Shown: one piece after another, positions 13,336 to 19,319 of the stretch
Layout of the letters: the number at the start of each line of letters is the position of its first letter
Numbering within the stretch: the first letter of the stretch is position 1
The notes under the pieces: generated by a model
Databases searched by the model: none
Seen by the model: the letters and a program-made list of their open reading frames with translations, nothing else
What the model was told of the DNA's origin: nothing
Position numbers and translations under genes: made by a program
Assembly (NCBI RefSeq): GCF_902374955.1
Contig: NZ_CABKRX010000035.1
Span: forward strand, 1-19,319
Direction of reading: 5' to 3'
DNA: 19,319 nucleotides
DNA from: Bacillus massilioanorexius
GTDB lineage: Bacteria; Bacillota; Bacilli; Bacillales; DSM-1321

Positions 13336-13695
13336 ATGTTGCTCACACTTGTACTTCTCATCATTTATCTTTTGCTAACTTTACTTGCATGTAAACTATT
13401 CATCTCATCTCGCAGATTACTAATATATAAAAACAGACCCTCTAGATTCTCCATGATTGCAGGGCTATTATTAATCGGAAATTGGATTCTTTATATTATA
13501 AGTGTTCTTAAGGAATTACCAATTAAAATGACTGATGGATTCTTCTTACCATTGTGGATTTGCTTAACGATTATTGGCTATATCATTTCTTATATGGAAT
13601 ATCGTAACAACCGAAATTTCTCTATAATAATTGGTTATATTTCATCTATCAGTTCTTTATATGTATTTTTTCAATTTTTATCATCTAAAATATAA
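13336..13695 (+). CDS. Small integral membrane protein of unknown function, 119 aa
   Basis: Four hydrophobic segments are visible (about residues 1-22, 38-60, 70-88 and 97-115), separated by short basic loops such as SSRRLLIYKNRPSR and YRNNRN; the C terminus is short. AGAGGA (13322-13327) is 8 nt from the ATG, and TATAAT boxes occur at 13282 and 13314, so the gene looks real. It lies divergent from nosD across 219 bases. I do not recognise a family, and no metal-binding or catalytic motif is evident, so a link to the nos genes is only positional. Confidence 0.7.
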   Translation: MLLTLVLLIIYLLLTLLACKLFISSRRLLIYKNRPSRFSMIAGLLLIGNWILYIISVLKELPIKMTDGFFLPLWICLTIIGYIISYMEYRNNRNFSIIIGYISSISSLYVFFQFLSSKI

Positions 13696-13756
13696 ATTTC
13701 TCAAGCAACTTTATTCCATAAATATACTTTCTTTAAGACTTTGTTAGAATTCGTTA

Positions 13757-13905
13757 TTGATAATGGCTCCAATCCGTTCACTTTCTGCTAGCGAGTGTCA
13801 AGCCTTCTCATTCGTTCCTCACTGTAGGGCCTTGTCATTCTCGCTTATTCTGCAGGATTCTCAAGGATTTCCGCTTATTTATTTCTTGATACAAATCAAT
13901 AGTAA
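13757..13905. repeat. Decayed Bacillaceae-type interspersed repeat
   Basis: This stretch is richer in G and C than its surroundings. It carries GGCTCCAATCCGTTCACTTT, GCTAGCGAGTGTCAAGCC, TTCGTTCCTCACTGTAGGG, and CTCGCTTATTCTGCAGGA then TTTCCGCTTATTTATTTCT. The order of these blocks resembles the family of non-coding repeats scattered in Bacillaceae genomes (CGCTTTCCGCGGGCGAG ... CCGCAGGAGTC type), here with many substitutions. A 63-codon ORF across it is probably a by-product. The identification is from memory of the repeat pattern. Confidence 0.5.
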
Positions 13906-14151
13906 CGTAAAACAGAGCCTTCAGCGCAATCTAGCATTATATGGATAAATAGGCTCGTTCTGAAGCAACAAAATAAAAGCAAACCAAGAGACGTTTCAAA
14001 AGCGATTGGATTAATAAACACATTTGAAACGACCTTTGATCGTTAGTATCTTGAACTTAGTTTATTGCTTAACTCTAGTCTTATCCCCTCATATAAGCAT
14101 TCCTTTAGCCAGTTTAAATACTAGAAGTAGAGGAGACCGTTTTCACTTTTC
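13906..14151. other. Intergenic DNA before the rlmI-like gene
   Basis: No gene is seen. It contains GAGCC/GGCTC and TTCAG/CTGAA pairs near 13914-13965 in an interleaved, pseudoknot-like order, and the hairpin listed at 13992-14031. Confidence 0.5.
13992..14031 (-). terminator. Probable terminator of the rlmI-like gene
   Basis: CGTTTCAAA (13992-14000) pairs with TTTGAAACG (14023-14031) around a 22-nt loop. In the minus direction the tail is TCTCTTGG and only later T-rich, so it is a modest terminator about 120 nt past the stop codon. Confidence 0.45.
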
Positions 14152-15348
14152 TTATTTATGAATACGAAGAAAAACTACTTTTAAATAATTGCCTTCAGGA
14201 AAAGCTTTGATTGTTCTAAAATCCGATGGTAAATGGTACTCTTCTAAAATAGAAAATGTTGATTTCGTTTCTTTACATGCTATTTCAATAAATTGCTTAA
14301 ATCTTCTCATATCAAATGCACTACTGTTTGTTGATGCTACAATGACACCGCCATTTTTTATTAGCATGATGGTTTCCTTTAATAACTCCGTGTAATCCTT
14401 AGCAGCACTAAAAGTACGTCTTTTTGTTTTAGCAAAGCTCGGCGGATCCAAAACGATTAAATCAAAAGCTTTCTCTTTTCGAGCTGCATACTTAAAGTAT
14501 TGAAATACGTCATCCACAACAATTTGCTGTTGATCAACATTTATGTCATTAATAGAAAATTGCTCAATCGTTTTGGCTCTACTTCGGTTAGCCACATCAA
14601 CACTAGTTGTTACCTTTGCCCCTCCAAGAGCTGAATTCACCGAAAAAGCTCCTGTATAAGAAAACATATTTAACATCTCAGCACCATTAGAATAGAGCTC
14701 ACGAATCGATTTTCGAACTTCTCTTTGATCTAGAAAAATCCCTGTCATCGCACCATCATTTAAGTATGTAGCAAGTTTAACGCCATTCTCTTTTATGATT
14801 AGCGGCAAGGGTGCTTGCTGGCCCATTACAAAATCATCATCTTCTACATACTGACCTTTGTCATCGAATCGTTTCTTTTGATAAATCCCTTTATATTCAC
14901 CGATTTGCTGAAGAGCAGACAATATCTTCTCACGGAAGGAATAAATCCCTTTACTATACCATTGAATTAAGTAATAACCATCATAGTAATCAATTGTAAT
15001 TCCTCCTACTCCATCCCCTTCTCCGTTAAAAATTCTAAAAGCTGTTGTCTCAGGATCAAGAAATAATGCTCTCCTATGAGAAAATGCTTCTTTGAATTTT
15101 TTAACAAAGAAAGCTACATTAATCTGCTCATCCTCTTTTCGACTCAAGACCCAACCAATCCCCTTATTTTGTTGGCCATGATAGCCAATACCAATAAAAT
15201 GATTATGTTCATCGGTAATTCGCAATAACTCTCCTTCATTTTTCAAAAGTTTACTATTTTCAATTGCTTCCTTAGATATTAAAGGATAGCCCTTATTCAT
15301 TTTATCTGCATGCTTTTTTTTCACTTTTATATGCAATGGTTGTATCAT
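14152..15348 (-). CDS. RlmI/YwbD-type class I SAM-dependent 23S rRNA methyltransferase
   Basis: The 398-residue protein has an N-terminal PUA-like domain (about 1-75). A middle domain follows with RIFNGEGDGVGGITIDYY (105-122), then the Rossmann methyltransferase domain. The latter has TGIFLDQR (202-209), motif I FSYTGAFS (229-236), the acidic loop SVDVANRS (249-256) and DPPSFA (301-306), the NPPY-equivalent motif typical of RlmI/RlmK relatives. Such enzymes make m5C in 23S rRNA, but Firmicute homologues are not all characterised and the PP motif alone does not settle the base modified. The ATG start has TGGAGG close upstream. It is monocistronic, with terminator-like hairpins on both sides. 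Confidence 0.88.
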   Translation of the reverse strand: MIQPLHIKVKKKHADKMNKGYPLISKEAIENSKLLKNEGELLRITDEHNHFIGIGYHGQQNKGIGWVLSRKEDEQINVAFFVKKFKEAFSHRRALFLDPETTAFRIFNGEGDGVGGITIDYYDGYYLIQWYSKGIYSFREKILSALQQIGEYKGIYQKKRFDDKGQYVEDDDFVMGQQAPLPLIIKENGVKLATYLNDGAMTGIFLDQREVRKSIRELYSNGAEMLNMFSYTGAFSVNSALGGAKVTTSVDVANRSRAKTIEQFSINDINVDQQQIVVDDVFQYFKYAARKEKAFDLIVLDPPSFAKTKRRTFSAAKDYTELLKETIMLIKNGGVIVASTNSSAFDMRRFKQFIEIACKETKSTFSILEEYHLPSDFRTIKAFPEGNYLKVVFLRIHK

Positions 15349-15684
15349 ATATCCTCCATTATACGTGTCATAATTAACATTACTTATTATGGCACACTTA
15401 AGTAGAGAAACGTTAATGATATCAAAAAAATGAAAAAATTTCTCAATTCAACAGCATAAATAAGGGAGTCTTAAAAGTAATCTTTAATCGCTTTTAAAAC
15501 TCCCTTACGTTTTATATTGCATATTCTTTTTAATTAGTACATTAAGTGTTTGAATAAATACTTATCCGTTTAGTCATACCTGTTTGGCTGCCTTTCCTTT
15601 GAGGATAGGTTCACTTTGTATAAATAAAAAAGAAAACCTTTTACTAAAATGGCATGTAATATAGAATAACTTCTATTCCAATTA
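15349..15684. other. Intergenic region with terminator, otherwise no gene
   Basis: AT-rich DNA with no ORF supported by a ribosome binding site. It holds the hairpin at 15461-15507 and nothing else I can name. Confidence 0.6.
15461..15507 (-). terminator. Intrinsic terminator after the aldehyde dehydrogenase/chemoreceptor operon
   Basis: TAAGGGAGT-C-TTAAAAG (15461-15477) pairs with CTTTTAA-A-ACTCCCTTA (15491-15507). The single C-A mismatch in plus-strand RNA becomes a G-U pair in minus-strand RNA, which fits a role downstream of the minus-strand chemoreceptor gene. Confidence 0.8.
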
Positions 15685-16536
15685 TTATTCCTTCATATTA
15701 CTGCTTGCTAATTGCGATAAGTGTTGGGCATTCTTGCTTACTTCTTGAATCGTTGCTGCAATTTGTTGAATAGCAGCCGCTTGATTATCTGTGTATTCAT
15801 TAATTCCTGTAAATGCCTCATTTAAATTCCGAATCGCTTTTTGTATATTTTTTGTTAATTCATCAATTTGAGTAACATTTTCTTTTGAATTTGTCGCTAA
15901 TTTACGGATTTCATCAGCAACTACAGAAAATCCCCGACCTGCTTCACCTGCTCGTGCTGCTTCTATTGCCGCATTTAAACCTAATAGGTTGCTTTGATCA
16001 GAAACTCCTTTTACTACTGTAGAAATTTGTCCAATCTGATCTGCTCCTGAACTTACTTCTTTCATATGAGAAGATACGTCCGATACACGATCCGAAAGGT
16101 TTGTAACAGAATGATTTATCTCTTCAATAGAGGCTGCTGTTTCTTCTACAATAGTCGATAAACTTTCTGCCACCTCATGTAATACATTGGCCTTTTCTAG
16201 ACTTGTTCCTAATCCTACTCCGCCAACAACTTGTCCATGTGAATCATGTAAAGGAATCGCCTTTGCAAGAAGTGGAAAGCCAAATAGTTCTTTAGGAACA
16301 ATCGCTTCCTTTTCGATGTTTTCTCTTATTGCTGCTGTAATGATATCTCCTTCCATTAATGGATCTCCCGGTTTCACGTTTAAGGAAAATGTATCACCAG
16401 GAAAATTGATAATCAGCTTTTCTGTATCATATATACCAATCGTCACATCGTCATGAATTAACTTTTTTAATAAAGGGGCAATCTTAATAAAGGCGTCTAT
16501 TATAGAGTCATTTTTTTCAACAATGTCGCTCATCAT
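15685..16536 (-). CDS. yfmS: Soluble chemoreceptor, YfmS-like (operon copy)
   Basis: The 283-residue protein has no membrane segment. An N-terminal sensor domain (about 1-118, YDTEKLIINFPGDTF ... IPLHDSHGQVVGGVGLG, PAS/Cache-like by pattern) leads into a short helical hairpin signalling domain. The highly conserved receptor tip SDQSNLLGLNAAIEAARAGE (179-198) and GRGFSVVADEIRKLA (200-214) would contact CheA and CheW. The domain is much shorter than in classical MCPs and has no HAMP. It starts 22 nt after the aldehyde dehydrogenase stop with GAGAGGAA upstream, so the two are co-transcribed, as in the B. subtilis yfmT-yfmS pair. A cytoplasmic energy or aldehyde-related signal is plausible but inferred. 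Confidence 0.87.
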   Translation of the reverse strand: MMSDIVEKNDSIIDAFIKIAPLLKKLIHDDVTIGIYDTEKLIINFPGDTFSLNVKPGDPLMEGDIITAAIRENIEKEAIVPKELFGFPLLAKAIPLHDSHGQVVGGVGLGTSLEKANVLHEVAESLSTIVEETAASIEEINHSVTNLSDRVSDVSSHMKEVSSGADQIGQISTVVKGVSDQSNLLGLNAAIEAARAGEAGRGFSVVADEIRKLATNSKENVTQIDELTKNIQKAIRNLNEAFTGINEYTDNQAAAIQQIAATIQEVSKNAQHLSQLASSNMKE

Positions 16537-16558
16537 GTATTCATGTTCCTCTCTTCGT

Positions 16559-18013
16559 TTAATAAGGGAAAGTTCTTTGACCGAAGTTTACAGAAATCCA
16601 TTTTAATGTAGTAAATTCCTCTAAACTCCATTCTCCATTTAACCGTCCTAATCCAGATTGATTTTCTCCCCCAAATGCCACAATTGGTTCATCATTAATG
16701 GTAATGTCATTTACATGAATCATACCTGTATGTATTTTCTTAGCAATTGCCACTCCACGTTCAAGATTTGCTGTATGTATAGCACCACTTAAACCAAATC
16801 TCGTATCATTTGCAATTGAAATAGCTTCTTCTTCTGTTTCAAAAGGAATAATGCATACTACAGGTCCAAACAGCTCTTCTTGCGCTAAAGACATATCCGG
16901 TTTTACATCTATTAAAATCGTAGGCTCTACCATATTTCCAGTTATGTTTCCCTTTAATATAGCAGTAGCTCCTTGGCTAATACCTTGTTCAATAGTTTCT
17001 TTTAAATGATTTGCTGCTCTTTCATTCATCACGGGTCCTATTACAGTTTCAGGGTTTCTAGGATCTCCAACCTTTAATGAAGATACCTTATTTTTAAATG
17101 CTGTAACAAATTCATCTAATATTGAACGTTGCACTAGAATACGATTAGCTGACATACAAATTTGCCCTTGATGAGTAAATCGACTAAAGGTAGCAGCTTG
17201 AACAGCATAATCTAGGTCAGCATCCTCCATGATAATGAAAGCACTATTACCACCTAATTCTAATAATGGTTTCTTAAAGTTCTTAATCGCTACTTGGCCA
17301 ATATGACTTCCAACCTTAGTAGATCCAGTAAATGATATTACTCTTGGAATTGGATGCTCTACAAATGCATCTCCAATATCTTTTACATCTGTTACAACAA
17401 CATTTAACAAGCCTTTTGGAATACCCGCTTTTTCAAAAATTTTCGCAATCAATGTCCCACCTGTTATTGGTGTTTCTTCATGAGGTTTTAAAACAACTCC
17501 ATTCCCCGCTCCTAAAGCAGGCGCAACAGATTTTACCGATAAGAAAAATGGAAAGTTAAAAGGACTTATAACTCCAACCACTCCAACAGGTATACGATAT
17601 AGACGGTTTTCCTTCCCGTCTTCTGTTGAAGGTAAGATTTTACCCTCCATTTTAAGTGGAAAAGAAGCAGCCTCTTTTATCATATTTTTAACTAAGCCAA
17701 TTTCAAAGCCAGCTTTCAGTCGAGTTCCACCAAGCTCATCCATGATAGTAGATGCAATAACTTCTTCATTATCTTCAATAATCTTTACGGCCTTTTCTAA
17801 AATATCGCGTTTTTTATAAGGATTAACCTGTTCCCATTCTGCTTGCACTCTTAATGCGGATTGATACGCTTCATCAATATCTGTTTTATCTCCCTTTTTA
17901 AACGTTGCTATAAGTTCATTATTAAACGGATTTAAGTCATTAAGACTTTCACCCTTACCATCTCTCCATACCCCACCAATATATTGTTGATTCAAAGATT
18001 GTATTTCTAACAT
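16559..18013 (-). CDS. yfmT: NAD(P)-dependent aldehyde dehydrogenase, YfmT-like
   Basis: The 484-residue length is standard for the ALDH superfamily. Visible catalytic and cofactor residues are Asn153 in PFNFP (151-155), Lys176 in VLKPHEETP, FTGS (228-231), general base Glu252 in LELGGNS, nucleophile Cys286 in HQGQICMSANR, and EELFGP with Glu380. The closest type I recognise is the benzaldehyde/vanillin dehydrogenase group that includes B. subtilis YfmT, oxidising aromatic aldehydes to acids; the exact substrate is not certain. AAGGAGG (18020-18026) is 6 nt before the ATG. A sigma-D-like promoter lies upstream, and the chemoreceptor gene follows in the same operon. Confidence 0.9.
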   Translation of the reverse strand: MLEIQSLNQQYIGGVWRDGKGESLNDLNPFNNELIATFKKGDKTDIDEAYQSALRVQAEWEQVNPYKKRDILEKAVKIIEDNEEVIASTIMDELGGTRLKAGFEIGLVKNMIKEAASFPLKMEGKILPSTEDGKENRLYRIPVGVVGVISPFNFPFFLSVKSVAPALGAGNGVVLKPHEETPITGGTLIAKIFEKAGIPKGLLNVVVTDVKDIGDAFVEHPIPRVISFTGSTKVGSHIGQVAIKNFKKPLLELGGNSAFIIMEDADLDYAVQAATFSRFTHQGQICMSANRILVQRSILDEFVTAFKNKVSSLKVGDPRNPETVIGPVMNERAANHLKETIEQGISQGATAILKGNITGNMVEPTILIDVKPDMSLAQEELFGPVVCIIPFETEEEAISIANDTRFGLSGAIHTANLERGVAIAKKIHTGMIHVNDITINDEPIVAFGGENQSGLGRLNGEWSLEEFTTLKWISVNFGQRTFPY

Positions 18014-18057
18014 AATAATCCTCCTTTGTTATATTTTTGAATTCAATATCACTTATA

Positions 18058-18083
18058 CTATCGACAAACCATTCCCATTTTTA
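18058..18083 (-). promoter_or_regulatory. Sigma-D-like promoter of the aldehyde dehydrogenase operon
   Basis: On the minus strand TAAA (18083-18080) is followed after 14 nt by GTCGATAG (18065-18058), six of eight matches to the motility sigma-factor -10 GCCGATAT. Spacing is one short of the usual 15. Confidence 0.5.
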
Positions 18084-18133
18084 ATAGCGTTTCTTGTCCC
18101 ATTTCGATTAAATTCCTGATTTCATAAAATACA

Positions 18134-18177
18134 AAAAGAGTATCGAACATAAAACACCTGTTGTTCGATACTCTTTT
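18134..18177 (-). terminator. Intrinsic terminator after the second chemoreceptor gene
   Basis: AAAAGAGTATCGAACA (18134-18149) pairs perfectly over 16 bp with 18162-18177 around a 12-nt loop. It is followed in the minus direction by TTTTTG, 27 nt after the stop codon of the chemoreceptor gene. Confidence 0.9.
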
Positions 18178-18204
18178 CTTTTATAGCTGTTCATTTGATA
18201 TAAC

Positions 18205-19107
18205 TTACAATCTATTATTCATCCTACTTGCATGATTTTCTGCCATTTGCGATAAATTTTGTGCATGATTGTTAATTTCTTGAACAATTGCGGATATTTC
18301 TTGAATAGCCGCCACTTGATAATCAGCAAATTCATTTATGCCTGTAAAAGCGGCGTTTAAATTATCAATGGCTCCTTGAATTCCCTTGGTTATGTCATCT
18401 ATTTGCGCTACATTTTCTTTTGAATTAGTCGCAAGCTTTCTAATCTCATCTGCTACAACTGCAAAGCCTCTTCCCGCATCTCCAGCTCGCGCTGCTTCAA
18501 TAGCAGCATTCAAGCCTAATAAATTACTTTGATCAGATACTCCTTTTACTACCTTGGAGATTTGACCAATCTGATCCGCACCAGTGCTTACGTTCTTGAT
18601 ATGGCTAGAAACATCTATTATTCTACCTGCTAGACTTGTTGCTGATTTTGTAATTTCTTCAAATGAAGAAGCTGTTTCATCAACAATCGAAAAAAGATTT
18701 TCAGCAACCTCATGCAGTTGGTTCGCTTTTTCAATGCTTGTAGCTAAACCTACTCCTCCTATTACTTTTCCTTGTTTGTCATGTAAAGGAATTACTTTAG
18801 ATGCAAAAGGAACCCCAAATATCTCTTTAGGAACAGTGGCTGCCATCTCTCTATTTTCTCGAATAGCAGTTGCTAAAATATCTCCATCAACAAGCGGCTC
18901 TCCTGCCACTAAATTTAAATTAAACGTTTTAGCCGGAATATAAATCAGTAATTTCTCTGTATCATATACGCTGATTGACATATCCTCTTGCATAAGTCTA
19001 TGTAGACTCGGCGCTATTTTAACATATGCTTCTAATTGACTAACCTCTCTGTCAACATGATTTATCAGTGATTCCATTATAAAGTATTGTCCCCTCTCTT
19101 TTTCCAT
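18205..19107 (-). CDS. Soluble chemoreceptor, second YfmS-like paralogue
   Basis: This is a paralogue of the chemoreceptor at 15685-16536, with the same soluble architecture: sensor domain (about 20-128, YDTEKLLIYIPAKTF ... IPLHDKQGKVIGGVGLA) and short signalling hairpin with tip SDQSNLLGLNAAIEAARAGD (191-210) and GRGFAVVADEIRKLA. The C-terminal halves are nearly the same, while the sensor halves differ more, so the signals may differ. Start is either ATG 19107 (300 aa) or ATG 19077. The latter aligns with the paralogue's start and has GAGAGGGG upstream, though 12-13 nt away. It has its own sigma-D-like promoter and terminator and lies upstream of the aldehyde dehydrogenase operon. Confidence 0.85.
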   Translation of the reverse strand: MEKERGQYFIMESLINHVDREVSQLEAYVKIAPSLHRLMQEDMSISVYDTEKLLIYIPAKTFNLNLVAGEPLVDGDILATAIRENREMAATVPKEIFGVPFASKVIPLHDKQGKVIGGVGLATSIEKANQLHEVAENLFSIVDETASSFEEITKSATSLAGRIIDVSSHIKNVSTGADQIGQISKVVKGVSDQSNLLGLNAAIEAARAGDAGRGFAVVADEIRKLATNSKENVAQIDDITKGIQGAIDNLNAAFTGINEFADYQVAAIQEISAIVQEINNHAQNLSQMAENHASRMNNRL

Positions 19108-19134
19108 TACTTTTTTCCGGGCTGTTTGTTCACA

Positions 19135-19161
19135 AAAACGGCACTTTATTCCTACATTTTA
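19135..19161 (-). promoter_or_regulatory. Sigma-D-like promoter of the second chemoreceptor gene
   Basis: TAAA (19161-19158), exactly 15 nt, then GCCGTTTT (19142-19135), matching GCCGATAT at six of eight positions including GCCG. It lies 27 nt before ATG 19107. This is the normal architecture of Bacillus motility and chemotaxis promoters. Confidence 0.6.
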
Positions 19162-19167
19162 TACTAT

Positions 19168-19319
19168 GGCTCTGTTCGTAGAGATTGCTGCTTTTTTAAT
19201 TCCTTTTCTTATGCAACTACCATGAAAATTACTGATATAGATTTTATGGTGCTGCGCTTATTTTGCGCTGCATGGGTGACTAACGGGGGAGTTAGTGGAA
19301 CAAAGGAGACAGCAAAAAA
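19168..19319. other. Unassigned window-edge sequence with hairpins
   Basis: From about 19168 the composition changes: GGCTCTG, a GCGC-TTATTTT-GCGC pair (19247-19267 area), and ACTAAC-GGGGGA-GTTAGT (19279-19296), then AAAGGAGACAGC. A plus-strand frame from ATG 19223 stays open to the window end (starting MKITDIDFMVLRLFCAAWVT) but has no ribosome binding site. This may be an interspersed non-coding repeat or the edge of a mobile element. Not identified. Confidence 0.3.

Noticed and set aside
13757..13948. 63-codon plus-strand ORF
   Set aside because: It lies over the dispersed-repeat relic, has no ribosome binding site, and the translation is typical of translated non-coding repeat.
15355..15370. 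TATAAT close to the rlmI-like start as its promoter
   Set aside because: It would place the transcription start inside or beyond the ribosome binding site and there is no -35 partner.

Overview
This window looks like chromosome from a low-GC Gram-positive bacterium of the Bacillaceae or Planococcaceae type. The base composition is AT-rich. Strong AGGAGG-type ribosome binding sites and TTG starts are common, and one cre site is present. Several genes look like Bacillus families (YugP/YugS-like, YfmT/YfmS-like, HflX, a YwbD-like methyltransferase). The genus cannot be fixed from the sequence alone. No rRNA, tRNA, CRISPR array or transposase is visible.

Layout. Positions 1-600 hold the 3' part of a YhhN/lysoplasmalogenase-like membrane protein, followed by a Gfo/Idh/MocA oxidoreductase (719-1699). 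A 48-residue membrane peptide lies on the minus strand (1849-1995) behind a promoter that overlaps a cre site. Next come a PadR regulator (2444-2962), a short-chain dehydrogenase on the minus strand (3084-3833) with a 24-bp palindromic operator, and a plus-strand run of a MerR regulator, a YugP-like zinc metallopeptidase and a CorC/HlyC-type membrane protein (3995-6567). Positions 6760-8829 carry HflX and a glutaredoxin on the minus strand. Positions 9049-13116 hold a NosL lipoprotein (plus strand) and a tightly overlapping nosD-nosL-nosY-nosF operon (minus strand). After a small membrane protein and a decayed interspersed repeat comes an RlmI-type methyltransferase. The last part (15685-19107) has an aldehyde dehydrogenase flanked by two paralogous soluble chemoreceptors.

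The most interesting region is the roughly 510-nt leader between the glutaredoxin and hflX (8026-8540, minus strand). It has its own promoter and a 15-codon leader ORF encoding MKFIRLRFQALNGAN. The RLRF..LN core of that peptide matches the macrolide-sensing ErmD/ErmK leader peptide. Downstream is a chain of mutually exclusive RNA pairings ending in an intrinsic terminator, and a second 9-codon ORF with its own ribosome binding site sits just before hflX. This reads as an antibiotic-responsive attenuator controlling an HflXr-like ribosome-rescue or resistance GTPase.

Other system-level points: the nosDLYF copper-maturation module has no nosZ in view. The aldehyde dehydrogenase/chemoreceptor pair and the upstream chemoreceptor copy both have sigma-D-like promoters, which links aldehyde metabolism to motility. 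The corC-like gene has a hairpin between its strong ribosome binding site and its TTG start. Most convergent gene pairs are separated by clear hairpin terminators.
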